Assembly (NCBI GenBank): GCA_004552445.1
Contig: SFOJ01000011.1
Location: 1 to 58,378, forward strand
DNA from: Mollicutes bacterium
Lineage (GTDB): Bacteria; Bacillota_I; Bacilli_A; RF39; UBA660
DNA: 58,378 nt
Reading direction: 5' to 3'
Made by a program: the position numbers and the translations under genes. This document shows positions 7,297 to 16,170 of this stretch, in pieces; positions within the stretch are counted from its first letter, which is position 1, and the number at the start of each line of letters is the position of its first letter. The notes under the pieces are model-generated. The model made no database searches and had not been told where the DNA came from. It was given only the letters and a program-made list of their open reading frames with translations.

Positions 7297-8433
7297 TTAT
7301 TTAACGAAAACCATGTATAGCATTGCAAGAGTCATTAATATGAATACTATTATTCCATTTATTTGATCTGCTTTTCTTCCTTTATCCCCTATTCCAATTC
7401 CCATTGATACTAAAATACCACCAATAAGACCGCCTATATGACCTGAAATATCTATTCCTGGTACCATAAATCCTATTGCTAAGTTTAGTAGTATAACTGG
7501 TACTACTTGACTTCTTAATAAACCTTGAAGTGTTGCTCTATAGTAATAAGTAAAATAAGCTATACTTCCTAAAAGTCCAAATATTGCTCCAGAGGCTCCA
7601 ATACTTATAGTATCAGCACTCATGAATGCACAACTAAATATACTTCCTAATAATCCACTTAATAAATATATAAGCAAGAATTTAGTTTTACCATAGTATC
7701 TTTCTACTTGTGGTCCTAAAATATATAAAGCATACATATTACAAGCAATATGTATAATATCTGAGTGTAAGAACATTGAAGTTAATAATCTATAAATTTG
7801 ACCATTTTGAACAAATTCATAATTATTAGCAAGTGCATAAAAATATGTCCCATCAACATCATATAATACCATAAATAAATATACCATAATATTTAGTACT
7901 ATTAATGCATAGGTAATAACTGGTTTCTTTTGACTGAATATTTTTGCAAGTTTCTTTTCATTCTTTATTGTTTTTTGATTCATGTCTTCAGTTAGCTTAA
8001 AAAATTCTATGGGGTCCACTTGATCTGTTAATTCAGCATTACTTACTTTTGGAAAGAATTCTTTAACTACTTTATTCTTTTTAAAGTCACTAATTTCATC
8101 TACTTTTATTGTTTCAATATTTTTAGTATCCATTACTTTTACATTTTCTCCTGTATCTAAAAGTAGATTTAGCATATTCATTCTAAATGAAAAAGTACTT
8201 TTTTTTATGCTTCTCATTATACTTTGTGCTTTGTACATATCTGTTTTTAATTGTTCTTCATTATGTATATAGTTAGTATTTATTCTTATTAACTTTAAAT
8301 CACTTTGCATATTTTCAAGCCATATTTCATTTTCTAATCCATTTATAATTATTGGTTTATAATCTTCTTCTGTTATGAAATAATGTAATATTTTTAATAT
8401 AACATCATCTTTTTTATCTATTTTTATATTCAT
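7297..8433 (-). CDS. Rhomboid-family intramembrane serine protease
   Basis: 378 residues from the ATG at 8433, preferred over 8472 because AAAGGAAG precedes it. The N-terminal ~170 residues are a soluble, charged domain. From ~175 on, seven hydrophobic segments include the rhomboid signatures: 'HIACNMYALYILG', the catalytic Ser in 'GASGAIFGLLG', and the catalytic His in 'DISGHIGGLIGG'. This resembles the Bacillus GluP/YqgP type with a cytosolic domain before the membrane core. It would cleave membrane proteins within the bilayer; the substrate is unknown. Confidence 0.88.
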   Translation of the reverse strand: MNIKIDKKDDVILKILHYFITEEDYKPIIINGLENEIWLENMQSDLKLIRINTNYIHNEEQLKTDMYKAQSIMRSIKKSTFSFRMNMLNLLLDTGENVKVMDTKNIETIKVDEISDFKKNKVVKEFFPKVSNAELTDQVDPIEFFKLTEDMNQKTIKNEKKLAKIFSQKKPVITYALIVLNIMVYLFMVLYDVDGTYFYALANNYEFVQNGQIYRLLTSMFLHSDIIHIACNMYALYILGPQVERYYGKTKFLLIYLLSGLLGSIFSCAFMSADTISIGASGAIFGLLGSIAYFTYYYRATLQGLLRSQVVPVILLNLAIGFMVPGIDISGHIGGLIGGILVSMGIGIGDKGRKADQINGIIVFILMTLAMLYMVFVK

Positions 8434-8496
8434 AATTCTTCCTTTCAATAATAATATTTTACTATTAATCATAGTATTAGTAAAGAGGTGATAAAA

Positions 8497-8953
8497 TTGA
8501 AAAAATATCTTATTATTTATTATTATACTATTTTTTTGGTTACTTAGTGGACTTATCTTTAAATATGATGCTGCATTTTATAGTATGCTTAAATTACCTG
8601 TTTTTTCTCTAAGTGGTAAATTGATAAGTATTATTTGGTTTCTCATATATATATTAAATACTATAAGTATAATTATCATTAATAATAAAACTAAGATTCT
8701 TCAAAATAAAGATTATTTATATATATTACTTACAAATTATTTTGCTAATCAATTATTTATGTATTTCTTCTTTTATTTGATGAGCCCATTTCTAGGATTT
8801 GCTATCACTACTATCGTAATGTTGTCAACAATATTCTTATTTATTGAGACTAAAAAGATATCAAAAACTTCTTCATATTTTTTGATACCTTATATTATTT
8901 ATGGTATATATGCCTTTATATTAATGGCAACTGTTTATTTTATGAATTTTTAA
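8497..8953 (+). pseudogene. TspO/MBR-family membrane protein with a +1 frameshift in a T7 run
   Basis: The 3' frame (from ~8540) encodes a TspO-like protein: 'KLPVFSLSGKLISIIWFLIY', 'FFFYLMSPFLGF' and 'SSYFLIPYIIYGIYAFILMA' correspond to TspO helices 2-5. The first helix is in another frame, from a TTG start at 8497 behind AAGAGGTG: 'MKKYLIIYYYTIF', then WLLSGLIFKYDAAFYS in the 3' frame. The switch falls in a run of seven T at 8531-8537. Removing one T gives a continuous 151-residue protein, a normal TspO length. It is either a sequencing error, a slippage-controlled gene or a fresh pseudogene. The family binds porphyrins/tetrapyrroles in membranes. Confidence 0.7.
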
Positions 8954-9848
8954 ACATTTCTAGTATTTCAATGAATTCTTTTTCTGGAGGGCATGAAAAT
9001 TCCATGAATTTTTTAGTTATTGGATGATTAAATCCTAAGTATTCTGCATGTAACATCTGACCATAATTATTTATTAATTTTCTTTTTCCATAAATTGGAT
9101 CATTTACTACTGGATGGCCAATATATTCCATATGAACCCTTATTTGATGTGTTCTTCCTGTTTCTAAAATTAATTCTACTAATGTTGCATTTTTAAATCT
9201 TTCTAGTACTGTAAAATTAGTTGTTGCATTTTTTGCATTTTCATCAGTAACACACATTTTCTTTCTATCGATTTTGCTTCTTCCTATTGGTGCAACAATT
9301 TTACCTTTATTATTATCAATAACTCCATGTACTAATGCTATATATTTTCTTTTAATATTTTTATTTTTAAAATCTTCTGAAAGTATTCTATGAGCTTCAT
9401 TTGTTTTTGCTATTAATAATATTCCTGAAGTATCTTTATCAATTCTATGAACAATACCACATCTATTATCTCCACCCTCATTTGATAAATCTTCAGTATA
9501 ACCCATTAATGCATTTACAAGAGTGCCTGTGTAGTTTCCATTACCGGGATGAACTACCATACCACTCTTTTTATTTACAACCATAATATATTCATCTTCA
9601 TAGAGAATATCTAGTGGAATTTGCTCTCCTTTAACAGTAGTATCTACACTTAAATCACCAATTTTAATTTTATCTCCAACTTTTAAAGTATATCCACCTT
9701 TAACAATCTTATCATTAACAGTTATCTTACCACTTTTAATATTTTTTAATAAGAAATTTCTACTTTCATCTGTATTCTCTGTTAAAAATATATCTAATCT
9801 TTTTGAATTATCTTTTTCTTCTACTACTAATTCTTTCACTTCTACCAT
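8940..9848 (-). CDS. rluD: RluD-type 23S rRNA pseudouridine synthase
   Basis: 302 residues. The N-terminal S4-like RNA-binding domain (about 15-75, 'RLDIFLTENTDESRNFLLKN') is followed by the RluA-type catalytic core with the active Asp in 'GIVHRIDKDTSGILLIAKT' (about 135) and 'RTHQIRVHMEYIGHPVVNDP' near the end. It isomerises uridines in 23S rRNA. It corresponds to ylyB, which follows lspA in Bacillus. The listed start overlaps the end of lspA by 41 bases; a GTG three codons in would trim the overlap only slightly, so coupling by overlap is likely. Confidence 0.92.
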   Translation of the reverse strand: MVEVKELVVEEKDNSKRLDIFLTENTDESRNFLLKNIKSGKITVNDKIVKGGYTLKVGDKIKIGDLSVDTTVKGEQIPLDILYEDEYIMVVNKKSGMVVHPGNGNYTGTLVNALMGYTEDLSNEGGDNRCGIVHRIDKDTSGILLIAKTNEAHRILSEDFKNKNIKRKYIALVHGVIDNNKGKIVAPIGRSKIDRKKMCVTDENAKNATTNFTVLERFKNATLVELILETGRTHQIRVHMEYIGHPVVNDPIYGKRKLINNYGQMLHAEYLGFNHPITKKFMEFSCPPEKEFIEILEMFKNS

Positions 9849-10293
9849 CCCTTAATATAATATAAATGAGTAATATAACACCAAATGTTATAAATATATC
9901 TGCTGCATTAAATACAGCCATTTCTCTATTAAATAATGTAAAAGAAATATAATCTATGACATACCCTCTAAATACTCTATCTATTAAATTTCCTATAGCT
10001 CCACTTATTATCAATGAAAGAGATACAATAGATAATTTTGAATCTATTTTTCTTCTTATTTCGTTAATTAAATAGTAAAGAAGTATTACTGTTAATATTA
10101 CTAATAAATTTGTACTATTTCCAAGGAATCCAAATGCTGCTCCAGTATTTTTAACATAAATAAATTTTAAAAAGTTATCTATAATAATAACTGGAGAATT
10201 AACTATATTTTTTAATACTAATAATTTAATGCCTTGATCAAATAATATTAATAATAAAATTAATAAACTAATAATAATATATTTCTTTTTCAT
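9808..10293 (-). CDS. lspA: Lipoprotein signal peptidase (signal peptidase II)
   Basis: 161 residues with four hydrophobic helices. Signature blocks are present: 'YVKNTGAAFGFL' near 50, the first catalytic Asp in 'GNLIDRVFRGYVIDYI' near 110, and the second Asp in 'FNAADIFITFG' near 135. It removes the signal peptides of prolipoproteins in the membrane; the PpiB-like and 53078 lipoproteins in this window are likely clients. Its place between ylmC and rluD matches Bacillus order. Confidence 0.95.
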   Translation of the reverse strand: MKKKYIIISLLILLLILFDQGIKLLVLKNIVNSPVIIIDNFLKFIYVKNTGAAFGFLGNSTNLLVILTVILLYYLINEIRRKIDSKLSIVSLSLIISGAIGNLIDRVFRGYVIDYISFTLFNREMAVFNAADIFITFGVILLIYIILRDGRSERISSRRKR

Positions 10294-10315
10294 AACATGT
10301 ATTTTAACATATTTT

Positions 10316-10546
10316 TTAAGATATATCTATAAGTATTACATCTTCTCCTAATTTTTTTATTTGAGTAAACTTTATTGATAAATTTTCATTTGTACTTAGT
10401 AAGTTTCTTACAAAATGAGTTCTTTCAATAACAAACTTTATCATATAACCATTAGATGGATCAAATTCAACATCTATAATTCTTCCAACTTTTTTTCCAT
10501 CTTTTATATTTATAATATCTTTTCTTTGTAACTCTGATAATTTCAT
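10316..10546 (-). CDS. ylmC: YlmC/YmxH-family PRC-barrel protein
   Basis: 76 residues. 'KDIINIKDGKKVGRIIDVEFDP' is the typical PRC-barrel opening of the sporulation-associated YlmC/YmxH family, and the C-terminus 'QIKKLGEDVILIDI' also fits. The gene directly follows sigG, as in many spore formers. The exact function of the family is unknown. Twelve bases separate it from the sigG stop, so it is co-transcribed. Confidence 0.85.
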   Translation of the reverse strand: MKLSELQRKDIINIKDGKKVGRIIDVEFDPSNGYMIKFVIERTHFVRNLLSTNENLSIKFTQIKKLGEDVILIDIS

Positions 10547-10557
10547 ATTAAAGTATA

Positions 10558-11328
10558 TTACAATATTAATTTTTTAATACTAGATAAAGCACTATTTTCT
10601 ATTCTTGATACTTGTGCTTGACTTACTCCTAGATAATCAGCTATTTCTGATTGATTTAATCCTTCTAAATATCTTTTTTCTATAGTTATTCTTTCTCTAT
10701 CTTTTATTTTACTTAGTGCTTCTCTAAGAGCTAAAAGTTCGTTTAAATCCTTTGTTGTTTTATCTTCTAATTGATCTAGTAAATATATTGTATCTCCTCC
10801 ATCATTATATATTGGTTCAAATATACTTATTGGTTCTGTTAGAGAAGACAATGTATTATAAAGTTCATAAGGAGTAATATTAAAGTGTTCACATATTTCT
10901 TCGTTTGTTGGATATCTTCCATTATTTTTTATATATGTTTCTTTATAATTTATTATTTGATAAGAAAGTTCTTTTATAGTTCTAGATATTCTTATTTGAT
11001 TATTGTCTCTTATATATCTTTTTATTTCTCCTTCTATCATTAAAACTGCATATGTACTAAATTTTACTCCAAAAGATAAGTCAAAGTTATCTATTGCTTT
11101 TATTAAACCAATTGTACCTATTTGAAATAAATCATCTAGATTATCACACCTATTTTGATATTTCTTTAATATACTTAATACTAACTTTAAATTTCCCTCT
11201 ATAAGGGTATTTTTAGCACTTCTATTGCCTTTTTGTAGTTCAATAAATAAATTATTCATTTCATCTGTATTTAATGTTTTAAGAGTGCTTGTATCTATTC
11301 CCGTTATTTCTACTTTATTCTTTGCCAT
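10558..11328 (-). CDS. sigG: RNA polymerase sporulation sigma factor SigG
   Basis: 256 residues, the usual SigG length. The N-terminus ('NKVEITGIDTSTLKTL') matches SigG. Region 2 'LDDLFQIGTIGLIKAIDNFD' and 'KFSTYAVLMIEGEIKRYIRD' and the region 4 helix-turn-helix 'LNQSEIADYLGVSQAQVSRIE' are intact. SigG directs late forespore transcription. Here it lies ~4.2 kb downstream of sigE with three unfamiliar genes between, and is followed by ylmC-lspA-rluD as in Bacillus. Its ribosome site is buried in a hairpin (separate entry), pointing to translational damping. Confidence 0.95.
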   Translation of the reverse strand: MAKNKVEITGIDTSTLKTLNTDEMNNLFIELQKGNRSAKNTLIEGNLKLVLSILKKYQNRCDNLDDLFQIGTIGLIKAIDNFDLSFGVKFSTYAVLMIEGEIKRYIRDNNQIRISRTIKELSYQIINYKETYIKNNGRYPTNEEICEHFNITPYELYNTLSSLTEPISIFEPIYNDGGDTIYLLDQLEDKTTKDLNELLALREALSKIKDRERITIEKRYLEGLNQSEIADYLGVSQAQVSRIENSALSSIKKLIL

Positions 11329-11360
11329 AAAAAAATCCTTTCAATTATATATTGAAAGAA
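11329..11360 (-). promoter_or_regulatory. Hairpin plus T-run burying the sigG ribosome site
   Basis: On the minus strand, TTCTTTCAAT and ATTGAAAGGA pair as a 10-bp stem (one G-U) with a 5-base loop, followed by seven T and the sigG ATG. The Shine-Dalgarno AAAGGA is wholly inside the 3' arm. The element looks like an intrinsic terminator and a ribosome-site mask at the same time. A hairpin that dampens translation is known for the sigG leader of Bacillus subtilis; equivalence here is inference. Confidence 0.65.
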
Positions 11361-11378
11361 TTTTTATTTTTTTATTCA

Positions 11379-11621
11379 TTAATCTAGTTTAATATTTTTT
11401 GCTAATACTTGAAGTATTGCAGGATCTTTAACTTCTTTTACTAAAGATTTACCATCCCTCTTAATATCTTCAAAAAATACGAATTGATTTGTAAAGTCTT
11501 CTCCATCAGGAGTAATTTCAGCGCCTAAAAAGTATGTAACACCTTTATATGATGCTTGTCTTAGTACAAAATACTTTTTACCACTTTTTAGATTTAAAAC
11601 TTGATTTGTTAAATTTTCCAT
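11379..11621 (-). CDS. Small hypothetical protein between sigE and sigG
   Basis: 80 residues, preceded by AAAGGAGG. It is a soluble, mixed-charge protein with no transmembrane segment ('LKSGKKYFVLRQASYKGVTY', 'FFEDIKRDGKSLVKEVKDP'), suggesting a small beta-rich fold. I do not recognise the family. It starts 21 bases after the stop of the 679-residue protein and ends just before the hairpin in front of sigG, so it is the last gene of a three-gene unit. Possible accessory factor of the two large proteins upstream. Confidence 0.6.
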   Translation of the reverse strand: MENLTNQVLNLKSGKKYFVLRQASYKGVTYFLGAEITPDGEDFTNQFVFFEDIKRDGKSLVKEVKDPAILQVLAKNIKLD

Positions 11622-11642
11622 TCTTTTTTCCTCCTTTATACA

Positions 11643-13682
11643 TTAACGCATAAGCGCTTGTCCATCATTTAATGCATCGAATATTCCATTACTTGAGAAG
11701 AAATTAGCAATATCAGCATCAGTTTGTCTATCTAATTCTGATTGTTCACTTGCTTGTGTATAATCTTCTCCTGTTGCAGGAACTGCATGTGCTTCAGATA
11801 CTTCTTCGTCTAAAGCATCTTCACCACTTATTCCACTTAGTGCATCTTCTAATGCGTCTTGTTCACCTTGTGTTAATTCAGCTTCTTCAGCTGTTTTTTC
11901 TTCACCTGTGATTGGTGGATATAGAGGAATTGATGGTTTTAATTCATCCTCACCTACTATTGTTGAACCAGATTTAGATTCTTCTAAATCTTGATTTCCT
12001 ATATGTGTTAGTGATCCATCTTCATTTTCTTTATATGTATCTCCATCATGATTTACTGATATTCCTGTACTTTCATCAATTACTACTTCACCTTCATCTA
12101 GGTGTACAGGTAGTCCATTTTCTTTTTCATATTCACTTTGTCCAGGAGCTGGTCTTCCAGGTTCCGGTCTTCCAGGTTCCGGTGTTCCAGGTTCTGGTGT
12201 TCCAGGTTCTGGTGTTCCAGGTTCTGGTGTTCCAGGTTCTGGTGTTCCAGGCTCTGGTGTTCCAGGTTCTGGTGTTCCAGGTTCCGGTGTTCCAGGTTCT
12301 GGTGTTCCAGGTTTTGGTGTTCCAGGTTCTGGTGTTCCAGGAGCTGGTGTTGGTTCTTCAGTAGGGGATCCAGGATTTACATCCTTATCCCCAGAACTGG
12401 GATTCTTGCCTTGTTCTTGATTTTTTTCTTCATCATTGTCTGGATCATTGTTTGGTTCTTTTTCTTCATCTTTAGTTTCACTTTGGTTATCAACATCAAC
12501 CATTGCTATATGTTCTAGGCTATCAGCCATTCTATCTTGATCATGAGCCATAAATCCTGTATGAGCAGCAATTGCTCCAAGGAATAAAGTTGCAGCACCC
12601 ATTAATCCTAATGTAATCTTTTTCCATAATGGAAGTGGAGCTGGTGTTGGTTCATACTCTTCTTCTTCCTCTTCTTCTGGTTTAGTTGGTTCTTCTGTAA
12701 TTGGTTCTTCCTCAGGTTCCTCTGGAGTTTCTGGGTCAACTGGGAATGGGACCGGTGTAACTGGCTCTTCTACTTCTGGTCCTTCTGGAGTTTCAGGTCC
12801 AACTGGGAATGGAACTGGTACTACTCCAGGGTCATCCTCTGTTTTCTCAGGTTCCTCTGGAGTTTCAGCTCCAACTGGGAATGGAACTGGTGTTACCTCA
12901 GGTTCATCCTCTGTTTTTTCAGGTTCCTCTGGAGTCTCAGTTCCTGTTGGGAATGGAACTGGCGTTACCTCAGGTTCTCCCTCTGTTTTTTCAGGTTCTT
13001 CTGGAGTTTGTTCTAAACTAGGTTCTTCTAATCTTCCACCATGTTTCAAAATTCCCATTTCTGTAGTTAATCTTTCTTCTTCAATTCTATACATTTCATT
13101 TGCATCTTTAAAAGATTGTAATGAAGCTTCTTTTGCCTTTAACTCATTTTCTAAATAATATTGTTTTTCTGGAGATAAGTTACTTGGACTTGGTGTATAT
13201 TTAATTCCACGACTTGCTAAGTCTGCAATCATTTCATCTGTTAAACCTGGATCTCCAAGTTGAGTCTTAAGACTCTTTATTTCTGCTTCTAAACTTGCAA
13301 TCATAGAATTATTTGTTCTAATTAATTGTCTTACTTCGTTTCTTCTTTTACCTTTTTCAAAGAATAAATCTTTTTTATGTCTTTCTTCAATTGAAATTCT
13401 ATGTATTTCGCTGTAAGCTCTATCAGTTAATTTATCTATGCTACTTGTTAATTCAGCGATTTCATGTATATCAAATTCTATATCTGATCTTGATTTGAAT
13501 CTTCCATTTTCTTGTCTTGTTGCTCCAACTAATAAATCTTCTACTAGGGTGCTTGCTTCTTGTTTTACTTCATCAATTTCTTTCCAAGCAGCATTTAAAT
13601 CATCAAATCCAATTTCTTCTAGATCAACAAATCTAGCGACTATTTCATTTAACTTAGTTTCTAGTTCTCTAACTTTATCCAT
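11643..13682 (-). CDS. Large membrane protein with coiled coil and two proline-rich repeat regions
   Basis: 679 residues, not a family I recognise. In order: a soluble, strongly helical coiled-coil region (about 1-215); an acidic proline-rich repeat region (about 225-345) with five copies of a ~25-residue unit built on 'ETPEEPEKTEDEPEVTPVP'; one transmembrane helix (about 356-378, 'ITLGLMGAATLFLGAIAA'); a stretch rich in Asp/Glu/Asn; about 14 copies of the pentapeptide TPEPG (about 445-515); and an acidic C-terminal domain. With no signal peptide and one late helix, the coiled coil is probably cytoplasmic and the TPEPG region outside, acting as a stiff spacer. The start overlaps the previous stop as TAATG with AGGAGG ahead, so translation is coupled. 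Its place inside the sigE-sigG cluster hints at, but does not prove, a sporulation role. Confidence 0.75.
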   Translation of the reverse strand: MDKVRELETKLNEIVARFVDLEEIGFDDLNAAWKEIDEVKQEASTLVEDLLVGATRQENGRFKSRSDIEFDIHEIAELTSSIDKLTDRAYSEIHRISIEERHKKDLFFEKGKRRNEVRQLIRTNNSMIASLEAEIKSLKTQLGDPGLTDEMIADLASRGIKYTPSPSNLSPEKQYYLENELKAKEASLQSFKDANEMYRIEEERLTTEMGILKHGGRLEEPSLEQTPEEPEKTEGEPEVTPVPFPTGTETPEEPEKTEDEPEVTPVPFPVGAETPEEPEKTEDDPGVVPVPFPVGPETPEGPEVEEPVTPVPFPVDPETPEEPEEEPITEEPTKPEEEEEEEYEPTPAPLPLWKKITLGLMGAATLFLGAIAAHTGFMAHDQDRMADSLEHIAMVDVDNQSETKDEEKEPNNDPDNDEEKNQEQGKNPSSGDKDVNPGSPTEEPTPAPGTPEPGTPKPGTPEPGTPEPGTPEPGTPEPGTPEPGTPEPGTPEPGTPEPGTPEPGRPEPGRPAPGQSEYEKENGLPVHLDEGEVVIDESTGISVNHDGDTYKENEDGSLTHIGNQDLEESKSGSTIVGEDELKPSIPLYPPITGEEKTAEEAELTQGEQDALEDALSGISGEDALDEEVSEAHAVPATGEDYTQASEQSELDRQTDADIANFFSSNGIFDALNDGQALMR
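12137..12346. repeat. 15-bp coding minisatellite (TPEPG repeats)
   Basis: About 14 tandem copies of GGTGTTCCAGGTTCT (plus-strand view) with few substitutions encode (T/R)P(E/K/A)PG. The near-identity at DNA level means recent expansion, and copy number is likely to vary between strains. Confidence 0.9.
12690..13020. repeat. Longer coding tandem repeat (EEPEKTE...TPVPFPV units)
   Basis: Four to five imperfect copies of a 69- to 81-base unit encode the acidic proline-rich repeats before the transmembrane helix. Copies differ mainly at E/D and V/A positions. Confidence 0.75.
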
Positions 13683-15388
13683 TATTGACTAGCCTCCTTT
13701 TTGTTTCTTATTATCATTTTGATATCATATTTTAATTCACCATTGTTATTAATATCTTGTAGTGAATTTACATTGTATTTATTTTGTTTATAAATATTGA
13801 TCATTTCTTCTTCACTTACATATGTTGTACTTAAATCTTCCCAACTTGAATCAGTTGTTCCTTTAATTTCTTGTAGTTTGATTTTTGTTTTAGTTTCAAT
13901 TTGTCTATTTCTTCCATCTGATACTTTTGGATTTTTAGTACTGTATTCAGTCCAAGCTCCCCATTTAGATTTATTTGTTTTAGTTGCATCAGCGTATCCT
14001 TTTGGTGCTACTGCTGTATATTCTGTTGTTTCTGTTTCAGTAGCCTTATACCATTTGTAAGCTGTAGCTTTAGTTGAAGAATCTTTTGTAGCTCCTGCTA
14101 CAGGTGCGCCAGTATAATATACTTTTTCTCCACTTGCATTAGAACTTCCTGATGGATAATAACTCTTTGTTCCACCTGTTAATTTATACCAGTTATAATA
14201 ATATACTGGTGTTATTTTTCTACAAGTTGGTAAACTTACATCACAACTTTTTGAACTATCTTTCCAATCACCATAAGTATAGCATTTATCACCTTTTTTA
14301 ACTCTATCTGCTTCAATTGATTGATAATCGCCTTTACTACATGAGTAAAATTCTTCAAATGTATATGATAATTGTGGATCTTCTGGATCCTCTCCGCATT
14401 TAACTCCTAACTGATATTTTTTTACTGTTGATGTTGAATATTTACCGCAAACATAGAAATGATATGGTTCACTTCCACTACCTGTTTTTGTTCTTGTTTG
14501 ATATTCTATTTTTATACCACCATCAGCATAAACATAGTCCTTAATAGCTGTTTTACTAAACACTTTTTCACCTTTTGAATTAAGTGCATAAGTTTTAGTT
14601 CCTCCAGTAGTTGTGAACCATTTATATGCTTCAGTTGTTTTATCACTTGATAAGTTATAATTACTATTTGGAGATACTGTATAGTATTCTTTTACATCAC
14701 TTGAATTTTTCTTTTCACCAGTTGATGTATAGTATGTTTTATCAGATATCTTCCATATAAATAATTGATCTCTATATCTATAGTACTTTGTAGTTGCAAC
14801 TGTTTTATAAGATGCGTATTTTATTTCATCTTTCCACATTTCTTCTACTGGTCCAAGATTTTGTGCTCCTGCTTTTAATCTTTTTGGCATGAAAGTGAAT
14901 CTTACTAAACTTTCATCAGGCACAATATCTGATATAGTTCCTTCTTTTTCATCTGCGTATTCTGTATCAGAATTTTTTTCTGTACAACTTAGCCATGGTG
15001 TGTATTGTTTTGTTCCATTTGGAAGTACACATACTTTAACGTATGTAGTTGACTTATCACAAGTACTAAAATTTTCTGGATTTACTAATCCAAGTGATTC
15101 TAATGTACTTAGTTCAACAATTCCACATTCACCATTTGCTATTGGTAATAAGTCAATATTATTTTCATAATATTTTTTACCTGCTTCTAATAATGTTTTT
15201 TCATAATTAAATGTTGGTTCAATTGGTGTTTTAGGTTTTTCATTTTTAGAACAACCTTTTAATATTAGAAGTACTACAATAATGATTGCTGCAACTATTA
15301 AAAAGCCAATTAATATTCTTTTCTTTGCTGCACTACCATCATCATAATCTTTATCCTCGTAGCCATAATCATCATAATTATTTGACAT
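13682..15388 (-). CDS. Membrane-anchored repeat protein of unknown function
   Basis: 568 residues. An acidic, Tyr/Asp-rich cytoplasmic head (1-25) precedes one transmembrane helix ('ILIGFLIVAAIIIVVLLIL', 25-43). The remaining ~520 residues should be outside the membrane. They contain at least four copies of an aromatic repeat of the form Y(R/K)(W/Y)...TGGTK(S/T)Y...G(E)KVYYT..P (around 200-240, 255-290, 400-435 and 450-500) and several Cys pairs ('TCDKSTTYVKVC', 'CSKGD...C'). No enzyme motif is visible. It follows a terminator behind sigE, so it likely has its own promoter, and it is coupled to the next gene by TAATG. Adhesive or wall/cortex-associated roles are possible; none can be shown. 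Confidence 0.7.
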   Translation of the reverse strand: MSNNYDDYGYEDKDYDDGSAAKKRILIGFLIVAAIIIVVLLILKGCSKNEKPKTPIEPTFNYEKTLLEAGKKYYENNIDLLPIANGECGIVELSTLESLGLVNPENFSTCDKSTTYVKVCVLPNGTKQYTPWLSCTEKNSDTEYADEKEGTISDIVPDESLVRFTFMPKRLKAGAQNLGPVEEMWKDEIKYASYKTVATTKYYRYRDQLFIWKISDKTYYTSTGEKKNSSDVKEYYTVSPNSNYNLSSDKTTEAYKWFTTTGGTKTYALNSKGEKVFSKTAIKDYVYADGGIKIEYQTRTKTGSGSEPYHFYVCGKYSTSTVKKYQLGVKCGEDPEDPQLSYTFEEFYSCSKGDYQSIEADRVKKGDKCYTYGDWKDSSKSCDVSLPTCRKITPVYYYNWYKLTGGTKSYYPSGSSNASGEKVYYTGAPVAGATKDSSTKATAYKWYKATETETTEYTAVAPKGYADATKTNKSKWGAWTEYSTKNPKVSDGRNRQIETKTKIKLQEIKGTTDSSWEDLSTTYVSEEEMINIYKQNKYNVNSLQDINNNGELKYDIKMIIRNKKEASQ

Positions 15389-15466
15389 TTCTATTCCTCC
15401 AATTCCTTTTATGTCATATACTATAGTTATTTTAGCACAACTAACTATTTAAAAACAAGATATAAA

Positions 15467-15497
15467 TAAAAAAATATAAAGTATTTTCTTTATATTT
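15467..15497 (-). terminator. Terminator after sigE
   Basis: On the minus strand AAATATAAAG / CTTTATATTT pair as a 10-bp stem followed by seven T. The sigE stop codon lies in the 5' arm. This separates spoIIGA-sigE from the following three-gene unit. Confidence 0.65.
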
Positions 15498-16170
15498 TCA
15501 TTATAGTTTTTAATTTTTTTATTACTTTCTTTTCTATTCTTGAAATATATGATTGAGAAATTTTTAATTTTTCTGCCAGTTCTTTTTGAGTTAATTCCTT
15601 TTTTCCAGATAATCCATATCTTAATTCTATTATTTCTTTTTCTCTTTCATCTAACTTTTTAACTTCTTCTTGTAATAATGTCTTATCATCTTTACATTCT
15701 ATTGACTTTTCTACTAAATCTTCTTCTGTACCAAATATATCCTCAATATGAAGTTCATTTCCTTCACTATCTAAGTTTACTGAATCTTCAAAACTTACTT
15801 CGCTCATTCTTTTTTTGTTTTTTCTTAAAAACATTAGTATTTCATTATCAATGCATCTTGACGCATAAGTCGCTAATTTAATATTTTTATCTAACTTATA
15901 TGTTTTTATCCCTTTTATTAGTCCTATTGTACCAATAGATACTAAATCTTCTAAATCGTACATTGTATTATCATATTTTTTTGCTAAAAAAACTACTAAT
16001 CTAAGATTATGTTCAATTAGTTTATTTCTTGCTTCTAAATCTCCTGTATTACTTCTTTTTACTAAATCTTCTTCAACTTCCTTTTTTAATGGTGGAGGTA
16101 GTATGTCTGTACTACCAACAAAAAATACTTCTTCATTTTTAAAAAACTTATTTAATATTTTTTCTAACAT
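15490..16170 (-). CDS. sigE: RNA polymerase sporulation sigma factor SigE (precursor)
   Basis: 226 residues. An N-terminal stretch (about 1-30, ending in 'STDILPPPLKKEVEEDL') resembles the pro-sequence and cleavage region of pro-SigE. Region 2 'YDLEDLVSIGTIGLIKGIKTY' and 'KLATYASRCIDNEILMFLR' and the region 4 helix-turn-helix 'LTQKELAEKLKISQSYISRIE' are intact. SigE governs early mother-cell transcription in sporulation. The gene overlaps spoIIGA by one base, the conserved arrangement with its activating protease. Confidence 0.95.
   Translation of the reverse strand: MLEKILNKFFKNEEVFFVGSTDILPPPLKKEVEEDLVKRSNTGDLEARNKLIEHNLRLVVFLAKKYDNTMYDLEDLVSIGTIGLIKGIKTYKLDKNIKLATYASRCIDNEILMFLRKNKKRMSEVSFEDSVNLDSEGNELHIEDIFGTEEDLVEKSIECKDDKTLLQEEVKKLDEREKEIIELRYGLSGKKELTQKELAEKLKISQSYISRIEKKVIKKLKTIMKI

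Noticed and set aside
12005..12518. Long open frames on the plus strand rich in Val/Phe/Gln or Ser/Arg/Cys repeats
   Set aside because: They are antisense shadows of the TPEPG repeat region; a 15-bp repeat with no stop in any frame keeps all frames open.
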